Positions 27,884-36,363 are shown, counted from the stretch's first letter. The stretch: DNA of 64,000 bases from Burkholderiaceae bacterium (GCA_024235895.1 JACKLM010000006.1:246137-310136); one strand, 5' to 3'. Notes: generated by a model not told the origin, from the sequence alone. Made by a program: numbers and translations.

Positions 27884-28190
27884 CGAATCGGTGCTCGGCC
27901 AGCAGGTCGTCCATGTCGTCACCGACACCGTAGCCCAGGTTGTGGCCGAGGCGCCGCACGGCATCCAGTCGGCCCAGCAAGGCTGGTCTGTGTTCCGCAG
28001 GCAAGGCATCGATAGCTTTCAACGCCTGCGCGAACATCCGCACCAGGGCGTCGAAGTAGCCCTCGGCCTGCAGACCGACGTCGCTGCTGAAGCCCACCGC
28101 GCGCTCGCAGAAGAACACCGCCAGCTCTGCCAGGCCTTCTGGTTGGCCTATGGCCTTCTTGTAGTCGGCGATGGCCTTCTTCGCCTTCAT
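27867..28190 (-). CDS. Small protein of unknown function, operon partner of the primase-helicase
   Basis: A 107-residue, mostly helical, soluble protein (MKAKKAIADYKKAIGQPEGL, FFCERAVGFSSDVGLQAEGY, LNYG-type end GHNLGYGVGDDMDDLLAEH). Its C-terminus overlaps the primase-helicase gene by 17 bases, so the two are co-translated. I do not recognise the family and no catalytic motif is visible. Context suggests an accessory or regulatory role in the same system; that is inference. Confidence 0.7.
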   Translation of the reverse strand: MKAKKAIADYKKAIGQPEGLAELAVFFCERAVGFSSDVGLQAEGYFDALVRMFAQALKAIDALPAEHRPALLGRLDAVRRLGHNLGYGVGDDMDDLLAEHRFDGGSR

Positions 28191-28375
28191 CTTCGAGGAA
28201 TTGGACGAAGCCAGTCTTCCCGTTCTCGGTACACGGCGTGATGCGGCCAGCTATCGGTCGGATGGAGGAAAGAGAGGCCGATCGGCGGGAAACGGCGTAG
28301 AAGCAGCAGCGTCACGCCGACGCAGGGCACCGGATCACGCCGCAGAAGCCCGCGCACACGCGCGCTTCGGGCAAG

Positions 28376-28400
28376 AAAAAAGCCAGGCGAGAGGCCTGGC
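28376..28400 (-). terminator. Rho-independent terminator after tRNA-Ala
   Basis: On the minus strand GCCAGGC, loop CTCTC, GCCTGGC and then TTTTTT form a perfect 7-bp stem and a T run. It starts 12 bases past the CCA end of tRNA-Ala and should end the tRNA transcript. Confidence 0.92.
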
Positions 28401-28411
28401 TTCCAAAACGG

Positions 28412-28487
<76 letters not shown>

Positions 28488-28668
28488 ACAGAGCCCGGAA
28501 GTATAGCAGCACGGCGCTGTTCGAAAGCCCGCCGGGCCGCACCGGCCGAGGCGTCGCCGGCGCGCCAGGCGCGGCGCCTTGCAGCCATCGCGACCGGCTG
28601 CCCAGCCTGTCTCCAGACCTTTTGCGCCAGCCTCGCCATTGCCTCAGCCTATCCCGCGCATTGAATCA

Positions 28669-28697
28669 TTGAATTGGCAGCGCCCCCGGGGTTTGAT
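28669..28697 (+). promoter_or_regulatory. Candidate promoter of the rubrerythrin operon
   Basis: TTGAAT (28669-28674), a 17-base spacer and TTTGAT (28692-28697) give a moderate sigma70-type match about 65 bases before the rubrerythrin ATG. This is the only AT-rich stretch in the 275-base gap after tRNA-Ala. Confidence 0.5.
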
Positions 28698-28762
28698 ACC
28701 TTGCGTTGCGGTCGGCGCACGCGGCGCCGCCGAGTCACCACCGACGGACAAAGGAGCAAGCC

Positions 28763-29182
28763 ATGGGTCTCAAGGGTTCCAAGACCGAGCAAAACCTGAA
28801 GGACGCCTTCGCGGGCGAGTCGCAGGCCAACCGGCGCTACCTGTACTTCGCGAACAAGGCCGACGTCGAGGGCCAGAACGACGTCGCGGCGCTGTTCCGC
28901 TCGACCGCCGAGGGCGAGACGGGCCACGCGCACGGCCACCTCGAGTTCCTCGAGGAGGTCGGCGACCCGGCCACCGGGCTGCCGATCGGCGCCACGCGCG
29001 ACAACCTCAAGGCCGCCGTCGCCGGCGAGACGCACGAGTACACCGACATGTACCCGGGCATGGCCAAGACGGCGCGCGACGAGGGCTTCGACGAGATCGC
29101 CGACTGGTTCGAGACGCTGGCCAAGGCCGAGCGCTCGCACGCCAACCGCTACCAGAAGGCGCTGGACCAGCTGGTCGACTGA
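28763..29182 (+). CDS. Rubrerythrin family protein (ferritin-like diiron domain only)
   Basis: A 139-residue ferritin-like protein expected to hold a diiron centre and reduce hydrogen peroxide. Four-helix bundle signatures are visible: AFAGESQANRRYLYFANKAD, STAEGETGHAHGHLEFLEEV, AVAGETHEYTDMYPGMAKTA and FETLAKAERSHANRYQKAL, each with the metal-binding Glu/His residues. The rubredoxin tail of classical rubrerythrin is absent. AAGGAG lies 7 bases before the ATG at 28763. It heads a same-strand set with a CCG iron-sulfur protein and DUF3501, a recurrent trio whose electron path is not settled. Confidence 0.92.
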   Translation: MGLKGSKTEQNLKDAFAGESQANRRYLYFANKADVEGQNDVAALFRSTAEGETGHAHGHLEFLEEVGDPATGLPIGATRDNLKAAVAGETHEYTDMYPGMAKTARDEGFDEIADWFETLAKAERSHANRYQKALDQLVD

Positions 29183-29364
29183 GTCCGCGGCCCGCCCGGC
29201 GCTGCAGCGCGGCGCAGGGACGGGCGCTGCACGACGGCTGGCCGCAGGCGGGGCGGTATGCTGCCGCGCCAGCGAGATAGCGCGCCAGCCGACGAGGGGC
29301 CACGTGCCCCTCGTCCTTCACGCACCATCGCCCACCCGAACCCCACGACGACGAGGCACGCACG

Positions 29365-30708
29365 ATGCGCGAAGGCAACCTCGAGGCCCCGACCCGGCAC
29401 CCGATCGCCTGGAAGGACCCGGACTTCTACGACGAGGCCAAGTGCTTCGCCGAGATGGAGCGCGTCTTCGACATCTGCCACGGCTGCCGCCGCTGTGTCA
29501 GCCTGTGTCAGAGCTTCCCGAACCTGTTCGACCTCGTCGACGCGACCGACGATGGCGAGCTGCACGGGGTCGCCAAGGACGACTATTGGAAGGTCGTCGA
29601 CCAGTGCTACCTGTGCGACCTGTGCTACATGACCAAGTGCCCCTACGTGCCACCGCACGAGTGGAACCTGGACTTCCCGCACCTGATGCTGCGCGCCAAG
29701 GCGATCAAGTTCCGCAAGGGCGGCGTCAAGGCGGGCGAGAAATTTCTCGCGTCGACCGACGTGCACGGCAGCTTCGCCGGCATCCCGGTCGTCGTGCAGG
29801 CGGTCAATGCGGTCAACCGCACCAAGTTCGCGCGCAAGCAGATGGACGGCCTGCTGGGCGTGCACCCCGACGCCTGGATGCCCGAGCTGGCGGCCAAGCG
29901 CTTCCGCTGGAGCGCGGCGAAGGCGCGCGCGACCGTGGTCACGAACGGCGAGCGCACGCCGGGCAAGGTCGCGATCTTCTCGACCTGCTACGTCAACTAC
30001 AACGAGCCCGGCATCGGCCACGACCTGCTGAAGATCCTCGAGCACAACGAGATCCCCTATGTCGTCGTCGACAAGGAGAAATGCTGCGGCATGCCCAAGC
30101 TCGAGCTCGGCGACCTGGACGCGGTCGAGCGCCACAAGCAGGCCAACATCCCGGTGCTGGCGCGCTACGCGCGCGAGGGCTACGCGATCCTCAGCGCGAT
30201 CCCGAGCTGCACGCTGATGTTCAAGCAGGAGCTGCCGCTGATGTTCCCGGACTGCGCCGAGACGCAGATCGTCAAGGAGGCGATGTTCGACCCCTTCGAG
30301 TACCTCGTCGCGCGCCACAAGGACGGGCTGCTGAAGACCGACTTCAAGACCGCACTCGGCCGCGTCAGCTACCACATCCCCTGCCACGGCCGGGTGCAGA
30401 ACATCGGCCGCAAGACCGAGGAGATGTTCAAGCTGGTCGCCGGCAAGGTCGAGCTGCAGCTCAATACGGTCGAGCGCTGCTCGGGCCATGCCGGCACCTA
30501 CGGCGTCAAGACGCCGACGCACCCGGTGGCGATGAAGATCGGCCGCGCGGTGTTCAAGGCGATGGCGAAGAACGAGCCCGACGTCATCGCCAGCGACTGC
30601 GCGCTGGCCGGCCACCACATCGCGCAGGGCATGGCGCAGGCCGGCACGCCGGCCAAGGCGCTGCAGCATCCGCTGAGCCTGGTGCGCATGGCCTACGGGC
30701 TGGCGTGA
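29365..30708 (+). CDS. CCG-type iron-sulfur oxidoreductase (heterodisulfide reductase/GlpC-like)
   Basis: A 447-residue protein. The N-terminus has two 4Fe-4S motifs (CHGCRRCVSLCQ and CYLCDLCYMTKCP), and the C-terminal part has two CCG-type cysteine-rich domains, with EKCCGMPKLELGD and ERCSGHAGTYG, plus the cysteines in FSTCYVNY, PSCTLM and PCHGR. This is the GlpC/HdrD build, so it should pass electrons between a donor and a bound substrate or partner. Lying after rubrerythrin, it is a good candidate for its reductase. The partner and donor are unproven. Confidence 0.88.
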   Translation: MREGNLEAPTRHPIAWKDPDFYDEAKCFAEMERVFDICHGCRRCVSLCQSFPNLFDLVDATDDGELHGVAKDDYWKVVDQCYLCDLCYMTKCPYVPPHEWNLDFPHLMLRAKAIKFRKGGVKAGEKFLASTDVHGSFAGIPVVVQAVNAVNRTKFARKQMDGLLGVHPDAWMPELAAKRFRWSAAKARATVVTNGERTPGKVAIFSTCYVNYNEPGIGHDLLKILEHNEIPYVVVDKEKCCGMPKLELGDLDAVERHKQANIPVLARYAREGYAILSAIPSCTLMFKQELPLMFPDCAETQIVKEAMFDPFEYLVARHKDGLLKTDFKTALGRVSYHIPCHGRVQNIGRKTEEMFKLVAGKVELQLNTVERCSGHAGTYGVKTPTHPVAMKIGRAVFKAMAKNEPDVIASDCALAGHHIAQGMAQAGTPAKALQHPLSLVRMAYGLA

Positions 30709-30787
30709 ACCGTACGCGTCGCCAACGCTCGCCACGCGGCGCCCAGGCGGCGCGGCAGGATGGATTCCCCCTCAGGAGATCCCCGAG

Positions 30788-31366
30788 ATGACGATCACCC
30801 GCGACAGCCTCCTGACCCTGGAGGCCTATTCCCGCATCCGCAAGACGAGCCGCGCCGAGGCGATCGCGCACCGCCGGCTGCGCAGCGTCGTGCTGGGCGA
30901 GCATGTGACGCTGCAGTTCGAGGACGAGCAGACGATCCGGCGCCAGATCCAGGAGATGCTGCATATCGAGAAGATCTTCGACGACGAGGGTGTGCGCTCG
31001 GAGATCGAGGCCTACGCGCCGCTGGTGCCCGACGGCAGCAACTGGAAGGCGACGATGCTGATCGAGTACCCCGAGGTCAACGAGCGCCGGCGCGAGCTGG
31101 CGCGGCTGATCGGGGTCGAGGACCGCATGTTCGTCGAGGTCGAGGGCCACGCGCGCGTCTATGCGATCGCCGACGAGGACCTGGAGCGCGAGACCGACGA
31201 GAAGACCTCGTCGGTGCACTTCCTGCGCTTCGAGTTCACGACACCGATGAAGGCCGCGATCCGCGCCGGCGCCGCGGTCAAGCTCGGCTGCGACCACCGC
31301 AACTACCCGGCGCATGTGGCGATCGCGCCGGAGACGCTGGCCAGCCTGGCGGGCGACCTGCGATAG
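30788..31366 (+). CDS. DUF3501 family protein
   Basis: A 192-residue soluble protein of the DUF3501 family: MTITRDSLLTLEAYSRIRKT, FEDEQTIRRQIQEMLHIEKI, PDGSNWKATMLIEYPEVNER and SSVHFLRFEFTTPMKAAIRA are conserved stretches. It is almost always found with rubrerythrin and a CCG iron-sulfur protein, as here, 80 bases after the latter with GGAG before the ATG. The biochemical role is unknown; a link to peroxide reduction is inferred from context only. Confidence 0.88.
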   Translation: MTITRDSLLTLEAYSRIRKTSRAEAIAHRRLRSVVLGEHVTLQFEDEQTIRRQIQEMLHIEKIFDDEGVRSEIEAYAPLVPDGSNWKATMLIEYPEVNERRRELARLIGVEDRMFVEVEGHARVYAIADEDLERETDEKTSSVHFLRFEFTTPMKAAIRAGAAVKLGCDHRNYPAHVAIAPETLASLAGDLR

Positions 31367-31420
31367 TTCGGCGCGGCTGCGGCGCGCTCAGCCGCACTCC
31401 GCGCCGAGGCCCCTGGAGGG

Positions 31421-33004
31421 TCATCCCTCCGCGTGCCGGATCAGATAGTCGAACGCACTCAGCGCCGCCTTCGCCCCCTCGCCGGCGGCGATGACGATCT
31501 GCTTGTAGGGCACGGTCGTCGCGTCGCCGGCGGCGAAGATGCCCGGCACGCTGGTCGCGCAGCGCTCGTCGACGATGACCTCGCCGTAGCGGCTCAGCTC
31601 CAGCGTGCCCTTCAGGAAGTCGGTGTTCGGCACGAGGCCGATCTGCACGAAGACGCCGGCGAGCTCGACCTGGTGCTCGGTGCCGCTGGCGCGATCCTTG
31701 TACGTCAGCCCGGTGACCTTGCTGCCGTCGCCGCGGATCTCGGTCGTCTGCGCGTTGACGTGGATCGTCACGTTCGGCAGGCTTTGCAGCTTCTTCACCA
31801 GCACCGCGTCGGCCTTGAGCTGGTCGGCGAACTCGACCAGCGTGACGTGCTGCACCACGCCGGCCAGGTCGATCGCTGCCTCGACGCCGGAATTGCCCCC
31901 GCCGATCACCGCGACCTTCTTGCCCTTGAACAGCGGCCCGTCGCAGTGCGGGCAGTAGGCGACCCCCTTGTTCGCATACTCGGCCTCGCCGGGCACGCCG
32001 ACCTTGCGCCAGCGCGCGCCGGTGGCGAGCACGACGCTGCGCGCGCTGAGCTCGGCGCCGTTCTCCAGCCGCACCGTGATAGGCGCGCCGGGCCTGGCCG
32101 CGGGCTCGATCGCGGCGACGCGCTGGCCGTTCATGATGTCGACCTCGTTGGCGCGCACCTGCGCTTCCAGCGCGGCGGCGAACTTCGGCCCCTCGGTGTG
32201 CAGCACCGAGATGTAGTTCTCGATCCCCAGCGTATCCAGTGTCTGGCCGCCGAAGCGCTCGGCGACGACGCCGGTGCGGATCCCCTTGCGCGCGGCGTAG
32301 ACGGCCGCCGCGGCGCCGGCCGGGCCGCCGCCGACGACGAGGACGTCGAAGCGCTGCTTCGTCGCCAGCCGCGCGGCGTCGCGCGCCGCGGCGCCGGTGT
32401 CGACCTTGGCCAGGATCTCGGCCAGCTCCATGCGGCCGGAGCCGAAGGGCTGGCCGTTGAGGAAGACCGCCGGCACCGCCATGATGCCGCGCTGCTCGAC
32501 CTCGGCCTGGAACAGCCCGCCGTCGATCGCGACATGGCGGATGCGCGGGTTGAGCACCGCCATCAGGTTGAGCGCCTGCACGACGTCCGGGCAGTTGTGG
32601 CAGCTCAGGCTCATCCAGGTCTCGAACACCAGGTCGCCGCTGCCGTCGGCCTGCAGCGAGCGGATCTGCTCGACGACGTCGGCCTCGACCTTGGGCGGGT
32701 GGCCGCCGGCTTGCAGCAGCGCGAGCACGAGCGACGTGAACTCGTGCCCCATCGGGATGGCGGCGAACTCGACCCCCATGTCGGCGCCGGCACGCGTGAT
32801 CTGGAACGACGGCCGGCGCGCGGCGGCGCCGTCGAAGCGCGCGCTGACCTTGTCGCTCAGCGCCGCGATCTGCGCCAGCAGCTCGCGCATCTGCGCCGAG
32901 GTCTCGGCGTCGCGCGACTCGTCGAGCGAGGCGATCAGCTCGACCGGCTGCGTGATGCGGCCGAGGTAGGCGGCGAGCTGGGCCTGGATATTCGCGTCCA
33001 ACAT
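31421..33004 (-). CDS. ahpF: Alkyl hydroperoxide reductase subunit F
   Basis: A 527-residue flavoprotein that passes electrons from NADH to AhpC. The N-terminal double thioredoxin-like domain keeps its CHNC motif (SCHNCPDVVQ). The C-terminal thioredoxin-reductase part has FAD and NAD motifs (VGGGPAGAAAAVYAARKGI, GGGNSGVEAAIDLAG) and the active disulfide CPHCDG. AGGAGC precedes the ATG at 33004. It follows ahpC on the same strand after a 235-base gap with a strong hairpin, so its expression may be partly separate. Confidence 0.95.
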   Translation of the reverse strand: MLDANIQAQLAAYLGRITQPVELIASLDESRDAETSAQMRELLAQIAALSDKVSARFDGAAARRPSFQITRAGADMGVEFAAIPMGHEFTSLVLALLQAGGHPPKVEADVVEQIRSLQADGSGDLVFETWMSLSCHNCPDVVQALNLMAVLNPRIRHVAIDGGLFQAEVEQRGIMAVPAVFLNGQPFGSGRMELAEILAKVDTGAAARDAARLATKQRFDVLVVGGGPAGAAAAVYAARKGIRTGVVAERFGGQTLDTLGIENYISVLHTEGPKFAAALEAQVRANEVDIMNGQRVAAIEPAARPGAPITVRLENGAELSARSVVLATGARWRKVGVPGEAEYANKGVAYCPHCDGPLFKGKKVAVIGGGNSGVEAAIDLAGVVQHVTLVEFADQLKADAVLVKKLQSLPNVTIHVNAQTTEIRGDGSKVTGLTYKDRASGTEHQVELAGVFVQIGLVPNTDFLKGTLELSRYGEVIVDERCATSVPGIFAAGDATTVPYKQIVIAAGEGAKAALSAFDYLIRHAEG

Positions 33005-33185
33005 GGTCGGGGCTCCTGGAGGGTGAACAAAGCGGTGGGCTCGGGGCCCGGTCGCCAGCGTCGCGTGCCGCGGCCTGCGCTCGTCGCGCTTCCATGCGGT
33101 GCGGCGCTGGCGGCCGGGTCCGGGGGGAATTCGGCCGGCAGGGCGGGATGCGCCCTGCGGAAACCGTCGGGACCGGTTACCCGGC

Positions 33186-33217
33186 CCGCTGCGGCGCGCC
33201 CGCAACCGCCGCAGCGG
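33186..33217 (-). terminator. Stem-loop between ahpC and ahpF
   Basis: A perfect 11-bp stem (33186-33196 with 33207-33217, arms CCGCTGCGGCG and CGCCGCAGCGG) with a 10-base loop lies 23 bases after the ahpC stop. There is no T run, so it is more likely an attenuator or mRNA-stabilising hairpin than a full terminator. Such a site would give more AhpC than AhpF. Confidence 0.5.
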
Positions 33218-33239
33218 CCACGGGCGCGCGGATCCGGGA

Positions 33240-33803
33240 TCAGATCTTGCCGACCAGATCCAGCGACGGCGTCAGCGTCTTGGCGCCTTCGTTCCACTTC
33301 GCCGGGCAGACCTCACCCGGGTGCTTGGCGACATACTGCGCCGCCTTGAGCTTGCGCAGCGTCTCCTTGACATCGCGCGCGATGCTGTTGTCGTGCACCT
33401 CGGCGGTCTTGACGACGCCCTGCGGGTCGATGATGAAGGTGCCGCGCAGCGCCAGGCCTTCGGCCTCGATGTGGACGCCGAACATGCGCGTCAGCGTGTG
33501 CGTCGGGTCGCCGACCAGCGGGAAGCGCGCCTTGCCGACGGCCTGCGAGGTCTCGTGCCAGACCTTGTGCGAGAAATGCGTGTCGGTGGTGACGATGTAG
33601 ACCTCGGACTCGAGCTTGCGGAAGGCCTCGTAGTGGTCGGCCGCGTCCTCGACCTCGGTCGGGCAGTTGAAGGTGAACGCGGCCGGCATGAAGATCACGA
33701 CCGACCACTTGTTCTTCAGGTCGTGATCGGTGATCTCGATGAACTTGCCGTTGTGGAAGGCCTGGGCCTTGAAGGGCTGGACTTGGGTGTTGATGATGGA
33801 CAT
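33240..33803 (-). CDS. ahpC: Alkyl hydroperoxide reductase subunit C (2-Cys peroxiredoxin)
   Basis: A 187-residue peroxiredoxin that reduces hydrogen peroxide and organic peroxides. The peroxidatic cysteine lies in FMPAAFTFNCPTEVEDAADH and the resolving cysteine in HPGEVCPAKWNEG, so it is a typical 2-Cys enzyme. AGGAG precedes the ATG at 33803. It is first in an ahpC-ahpF pair and lies divergent to a glutaredoxin-fold gene. Upstream, AGCTAT is repeated 18 bases apart, but it does not fit the OxyR spacing. Confidence 0.96.
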   Translation of the reverse strand: MSIINTQVQPFKAQAFHNGKFIEITDHDLKNKWSVVIFMPAAFTFNCPTEVEDAADHYEAFRKLESEVYIVTTDTHFSHKVWHETSQAVGKARFPLVGDPTHTLTRMFGVHIEAEGLALRGTFIIDPQGVVKTAEVHDNSIARDVKETLRKLKAAQYVAKHPGEVCPAKWNEGAKTLTPSLDLVGKI

Positions 33804-34043
33804 CGCGGGCTCCTGGTTAGGGTAAAGAAGGAAGCTATGAACTCGACGAAAGCTATTGTGTGTGCGCAGCAGCATTGCGTGGTTGAATTGCGCGAATGAC
33901 GTTGATTGAGGATTTCTAATCGGTGGCCTTTGCCGGCCCGGTGCAGCTGGGCACTGACCGACAGCGGGGCCCGCCGCGCAGGCCGATGTTCGGGGTCCGT
34001 GACGACGGCCGTCTACACTCGCGGCGCCGTCGGAGCCAAACCC

Positions 34044-34412
34044 ATGCCGCGCGCCATCCTCGACCCATCCCGCCTGCACCCCGCGATCCGTGGCCAGATC
34101 GAGCAGCTGCACGCCGACATCGTCCGCGAGGTGCAGGCGGCGGTCGATGCCCATCCAGTGGTCGTCGTCGGCATGGCGCACAACCCCTTCGTGCGCCGCG
34201 CGCGCAAGGCGCTCGACGGCGCCGGCGTCGCGCACCACGACATCGACTACGGCAACTACTTCGGCTCGTGGCGGCGGCGCAATGCGCTGAAGATGTGGAC
34301 CGGCTGGCCGACCTTCCCGATGGTCTTCGTCAAGGGCCAGCTCGTCGGCGGTGCCGAGGACCTGCAGCGGCTGATCGACAGCGGCGAGCTGCGCACGCTG
34401 CTGGCGCGCTGA
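34044..34412 (+). CDS. Glutaredoxin-fold protein without cysteine
   Basis: A 122-residue protein with the glutaredoxin/Grx4 fold: VVVVGMAHNPFVRRARKALD at the usual active-site helix, then YGNYFGSWRRRNALKMWTGW and PTFPMVFVKGQLVGGAEDLQ with the glutathione-site cis-Pro region and GG. The active-site CGFS or CPYC is replaced by NPFV, and the whole protein has no cysteine at all. It cannot do disulfide exchange and may bind glutathione or a partner instead. It lies divergently from ahpC. The family fold is clear; the function is not. Confidence 0.82.
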   Translation: MPRAILDPSRLHPAIRGQIEQLHADIVREVQAAVDAHPVVVVGMAHNPFVRRARKALDGAGVAHHDIDYGNYFGSWRRRNALKMWTGWPTFPMVFVKGQLVGGAEDLQRLIDSGELRTLLAR

Positions 34413-34508
34413 GCGCGCGGCGCGGTCGGCGCAGCTGCATGAGCGCGCCGGGCCGCTCCCAAGCGCTCATCCCGCAGCGCGCAGCGCGGAGGGTCGTCCA
34501 GTGAGCGA

Positions 34509-35396
34509 TCAGCGCGCGCCCGGGCAGCGCGCTTGCGCGTCCAGCCCCAGGTGCTGGACGAGCCAGGCGCGTGCGGTCTGGCGCGCGTGGCGGGTGGCGA
34601 TCTTCTCCTCCGGCGTCGCATCGCGCCGGAAGTCGAACGCGCGCCGCGCCATCGGGTACATCTGCAGCGCCACCGGCACGCCGCGCTCCCACAGCGCGTA
34701 GAACGCGCGCCCGTTGACGATCCGGCGCAGCTCGAAGTCGGCGTCGCCGATCAGCATCAGCACCGGCGCGCGCAGGCGCTGGACCTCGGGCGCGACGGCG
34801 AACAGCTGCTGCGGCTCGGGCTCGTTCGGGTCCTGGAAGTGGCCGTAGTAGGCGACGATCGCGCCGACATCCTGCGGCCGCGCCGCGGCCAGCCGGATCG
34901 CGTAGTAGGGCCCGCGCGACACGCCGACGATGCCCACCGGGATGCGGCAGGCGTCGGGGTGCGCACGCAGCGCGTCCAGCGCGGCGGCGACGTCGGCCTC
35001 GGTCGCCGGATCGTGCGCCTTGGGCCAGCGCTCGATCATGTGGCCGGCCTGCCAGTCCGGCGCCAGCACCAGGAAGCCCTGCGCGGCGAGCTCGCGCAGG
35101 TGCGCGCGGTCCTCGTCCTCGAAGCCGCGCCGGGCGTGGACGTACAGCAGCGGCGGGAACGGCCCGGGCCCCGTCGGGCGCGCGATCTCGATCGGCACCT
35201 CGTGGCCCGCGGGTGCGCGCACGCTGCCGCGCTGCAGCGGCGGGGCGTCGGCCGCGGCCGCAGGCGGGACTGACGCCAGCAGCGCCGCGGCGGCCCAGGT
35301 GGTCGCGGCGGCGCGCCATGCCAGGCCGCGGCTCGTGCGCACGGCCCTGGCTGAGCCCGATGGGGCGGTCCCGAGGGGCGGATGCGGCTTCGTCAT
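34509..35396 (-). CDS. Dienelactone hydrolase family protein, secreted, with an altered triad
   Basis: A 295-residue alpha/beta hydrolase with an N-terminal signal peptide (hydrophobic segment near residues 28-48 ending AAAADA). The nucleophile elbow is GVSRG (near residue 160) and the acid is in LIGDADFELR. Where family members have a His (YPGAGHAF), this protein reads YPMARRAFDF, so the catalytic His seems to be Arg. It may be inactive or use another His. It is separated from rarD by 70 bases on the same strand. Confidence 0.75.
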   Translation of the reverse strand: MTKPHPPLGTAPSGSARAVRTSRGLAWRAAATTWAAAALLASVPPAAAADAPPLQRGSVRAPAGHEVPIEIARPTGPGPFPPLLYVHARRGFEDEDRAHLRELAAQGFLVLAPDWQAGHMIERWPKAHDPATEADVAAALDALRAHPDACRIPVGIVGVSRGPYYAIRLAAARPQDVGAIVAYYGHFQDPNEPEPQQLFAVAPEVQRLRAPVLMLIGDADFELRRIVNGRAFYALWERGVPVALQMYPMARRAFDFRRDATPEEKIATRHARQTARAWLVQHLGLDAQARCPGAR

Positions 35397-35466
35397 GCGG
35401 CGTTCTCCTCGCGCGGCCGGGACGGGCGCGGTCGACCATCCTACGGCGCCGCGATCGCGGTGCCGA

Positions 35467-36363
35467 TCAGCGCGCGGCGCCGCTGCCGGCCTGCGCCGCC
35501 CTGCGCCAGACCCAGATCGACTCGCCGGTATACAGCGCCAGCGCGGCCCAGATCAGCACGAAGCCCACCGCCCGGTTGGCGCTGAACGGCTCGCCGTAGA
35601 CGAAGACGCCGATCAGGAACTGCAGCGTCGGCCCCAGGTATTGCAGCAGCCCGAGCGTGGCGAGCGTGACGCGGCGCGCGCCGGCGGCGAACAGCAGCAG
35701 CGGGATCGCGGTGAAAGGCCCGGCGGCGAGCAGCCAGGCCATCGTCACCGGGTCGTCGGTGCGCATCGCGCTGGCGCCGGCCCAGGCCCACCACGCGATC
35801 AGCGCCAGCGCGATCGGCGCCTGCATCAGCGTCTCCAGCGCCAGCCCCTCGGCCGCGCCCAGCGGCGCGGTCTTGCGCAGCAGGCCATACAGGCCGAAGG
35901 AGCCGGCCAGCGCGAGCGCGATCCAGGGCCACTCGCCGGCACCGAGCACGAGCCACGCCACCCCGGTGGCGGCGATGCCCACCGCGACCCACTGCAGCGG
36001 CCGCGGCCGCTCGCCGAGCAGCCACACGCCCAGCAGCACGTTGACCAGCGGGTTGATGAAGTAGCCCAGGCTGGTGTCGACGATGCGGCCGGCGCTCACC
36101 GCCCAGACGTAGATCAGCCAGTTGGCGCTCAGCAGCAGCGCGCTGGCCGCGAAGACGCGCAGCGTGCGCCAGTCGGCGAGCGCCGCGCGCAGCCAGCCCA
36201 GCCGGCCGAGCACCGCCAGCAGCGCGAAGACGAAGACCACCGACCACCACGACCGGTGCGCGACGACCTGCAGCGCCGGCACATGCGCGACCTGCTTGAT
36301 GTAGAGCGGGAAGACGCCCCACAGCACGTAGGCGGCGGCGGCGGCGAGGGGGCCGGTGGGCAT
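35467..36363 (-). CDS. rarD: EamA-family transporter RarD
   Basis: A 298-residue inner-membrane protein with ten predicted helices in two EamA halves. RarD signatures include AAYVLWGVFPLYIKQVAHVP at the start, HRSWWSVVFVFALL, LGYFINPLVNVLLGVWLLGE and the C-terminal LGLLQYLGPTLQFLIGVFVY. RarD was named for chloramphenicol sensitivity; its substrate is unknown. I chose the ATG at 36363 over one 17 residues upstream by family N-terminus. Confidence 0.9.
   Translation of the reverse strand: MPTGPLAAAAAYVLWGVFPLYIKQVAHVPALQVVAHRSWWSVVFVFALLAVLGRLGWLRAALADWRTLRVFAASALLLSANWLIYVWAVSAGRIVDTSLGYFINPLVNVLLGVWLLGERPRPLQWVAVGIAATGVAWLVLGAGEWPWIALALAGSFGLYGLLRKTAPLGAAEGLALETLMQAPIALALIAWWAWAGASAMRTDDPVTMAWLLAAGPFTAIPLLLFAAGARRVTLATLGLLQYLGPTLQFLIGVFVYGEPFSANRAVGFVLIWAALALYTGESIWVWRRAAQAGSGAAR

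Noticed and set aside
33820..33870. Possible OxyR site before ahpC (AGCTAT repeated 18 bases apart)
   Set aside because: The OxyR pattern needs ATAG/CTAT elements 22 bases apart in a fixed layout; the spacing here does not fit.
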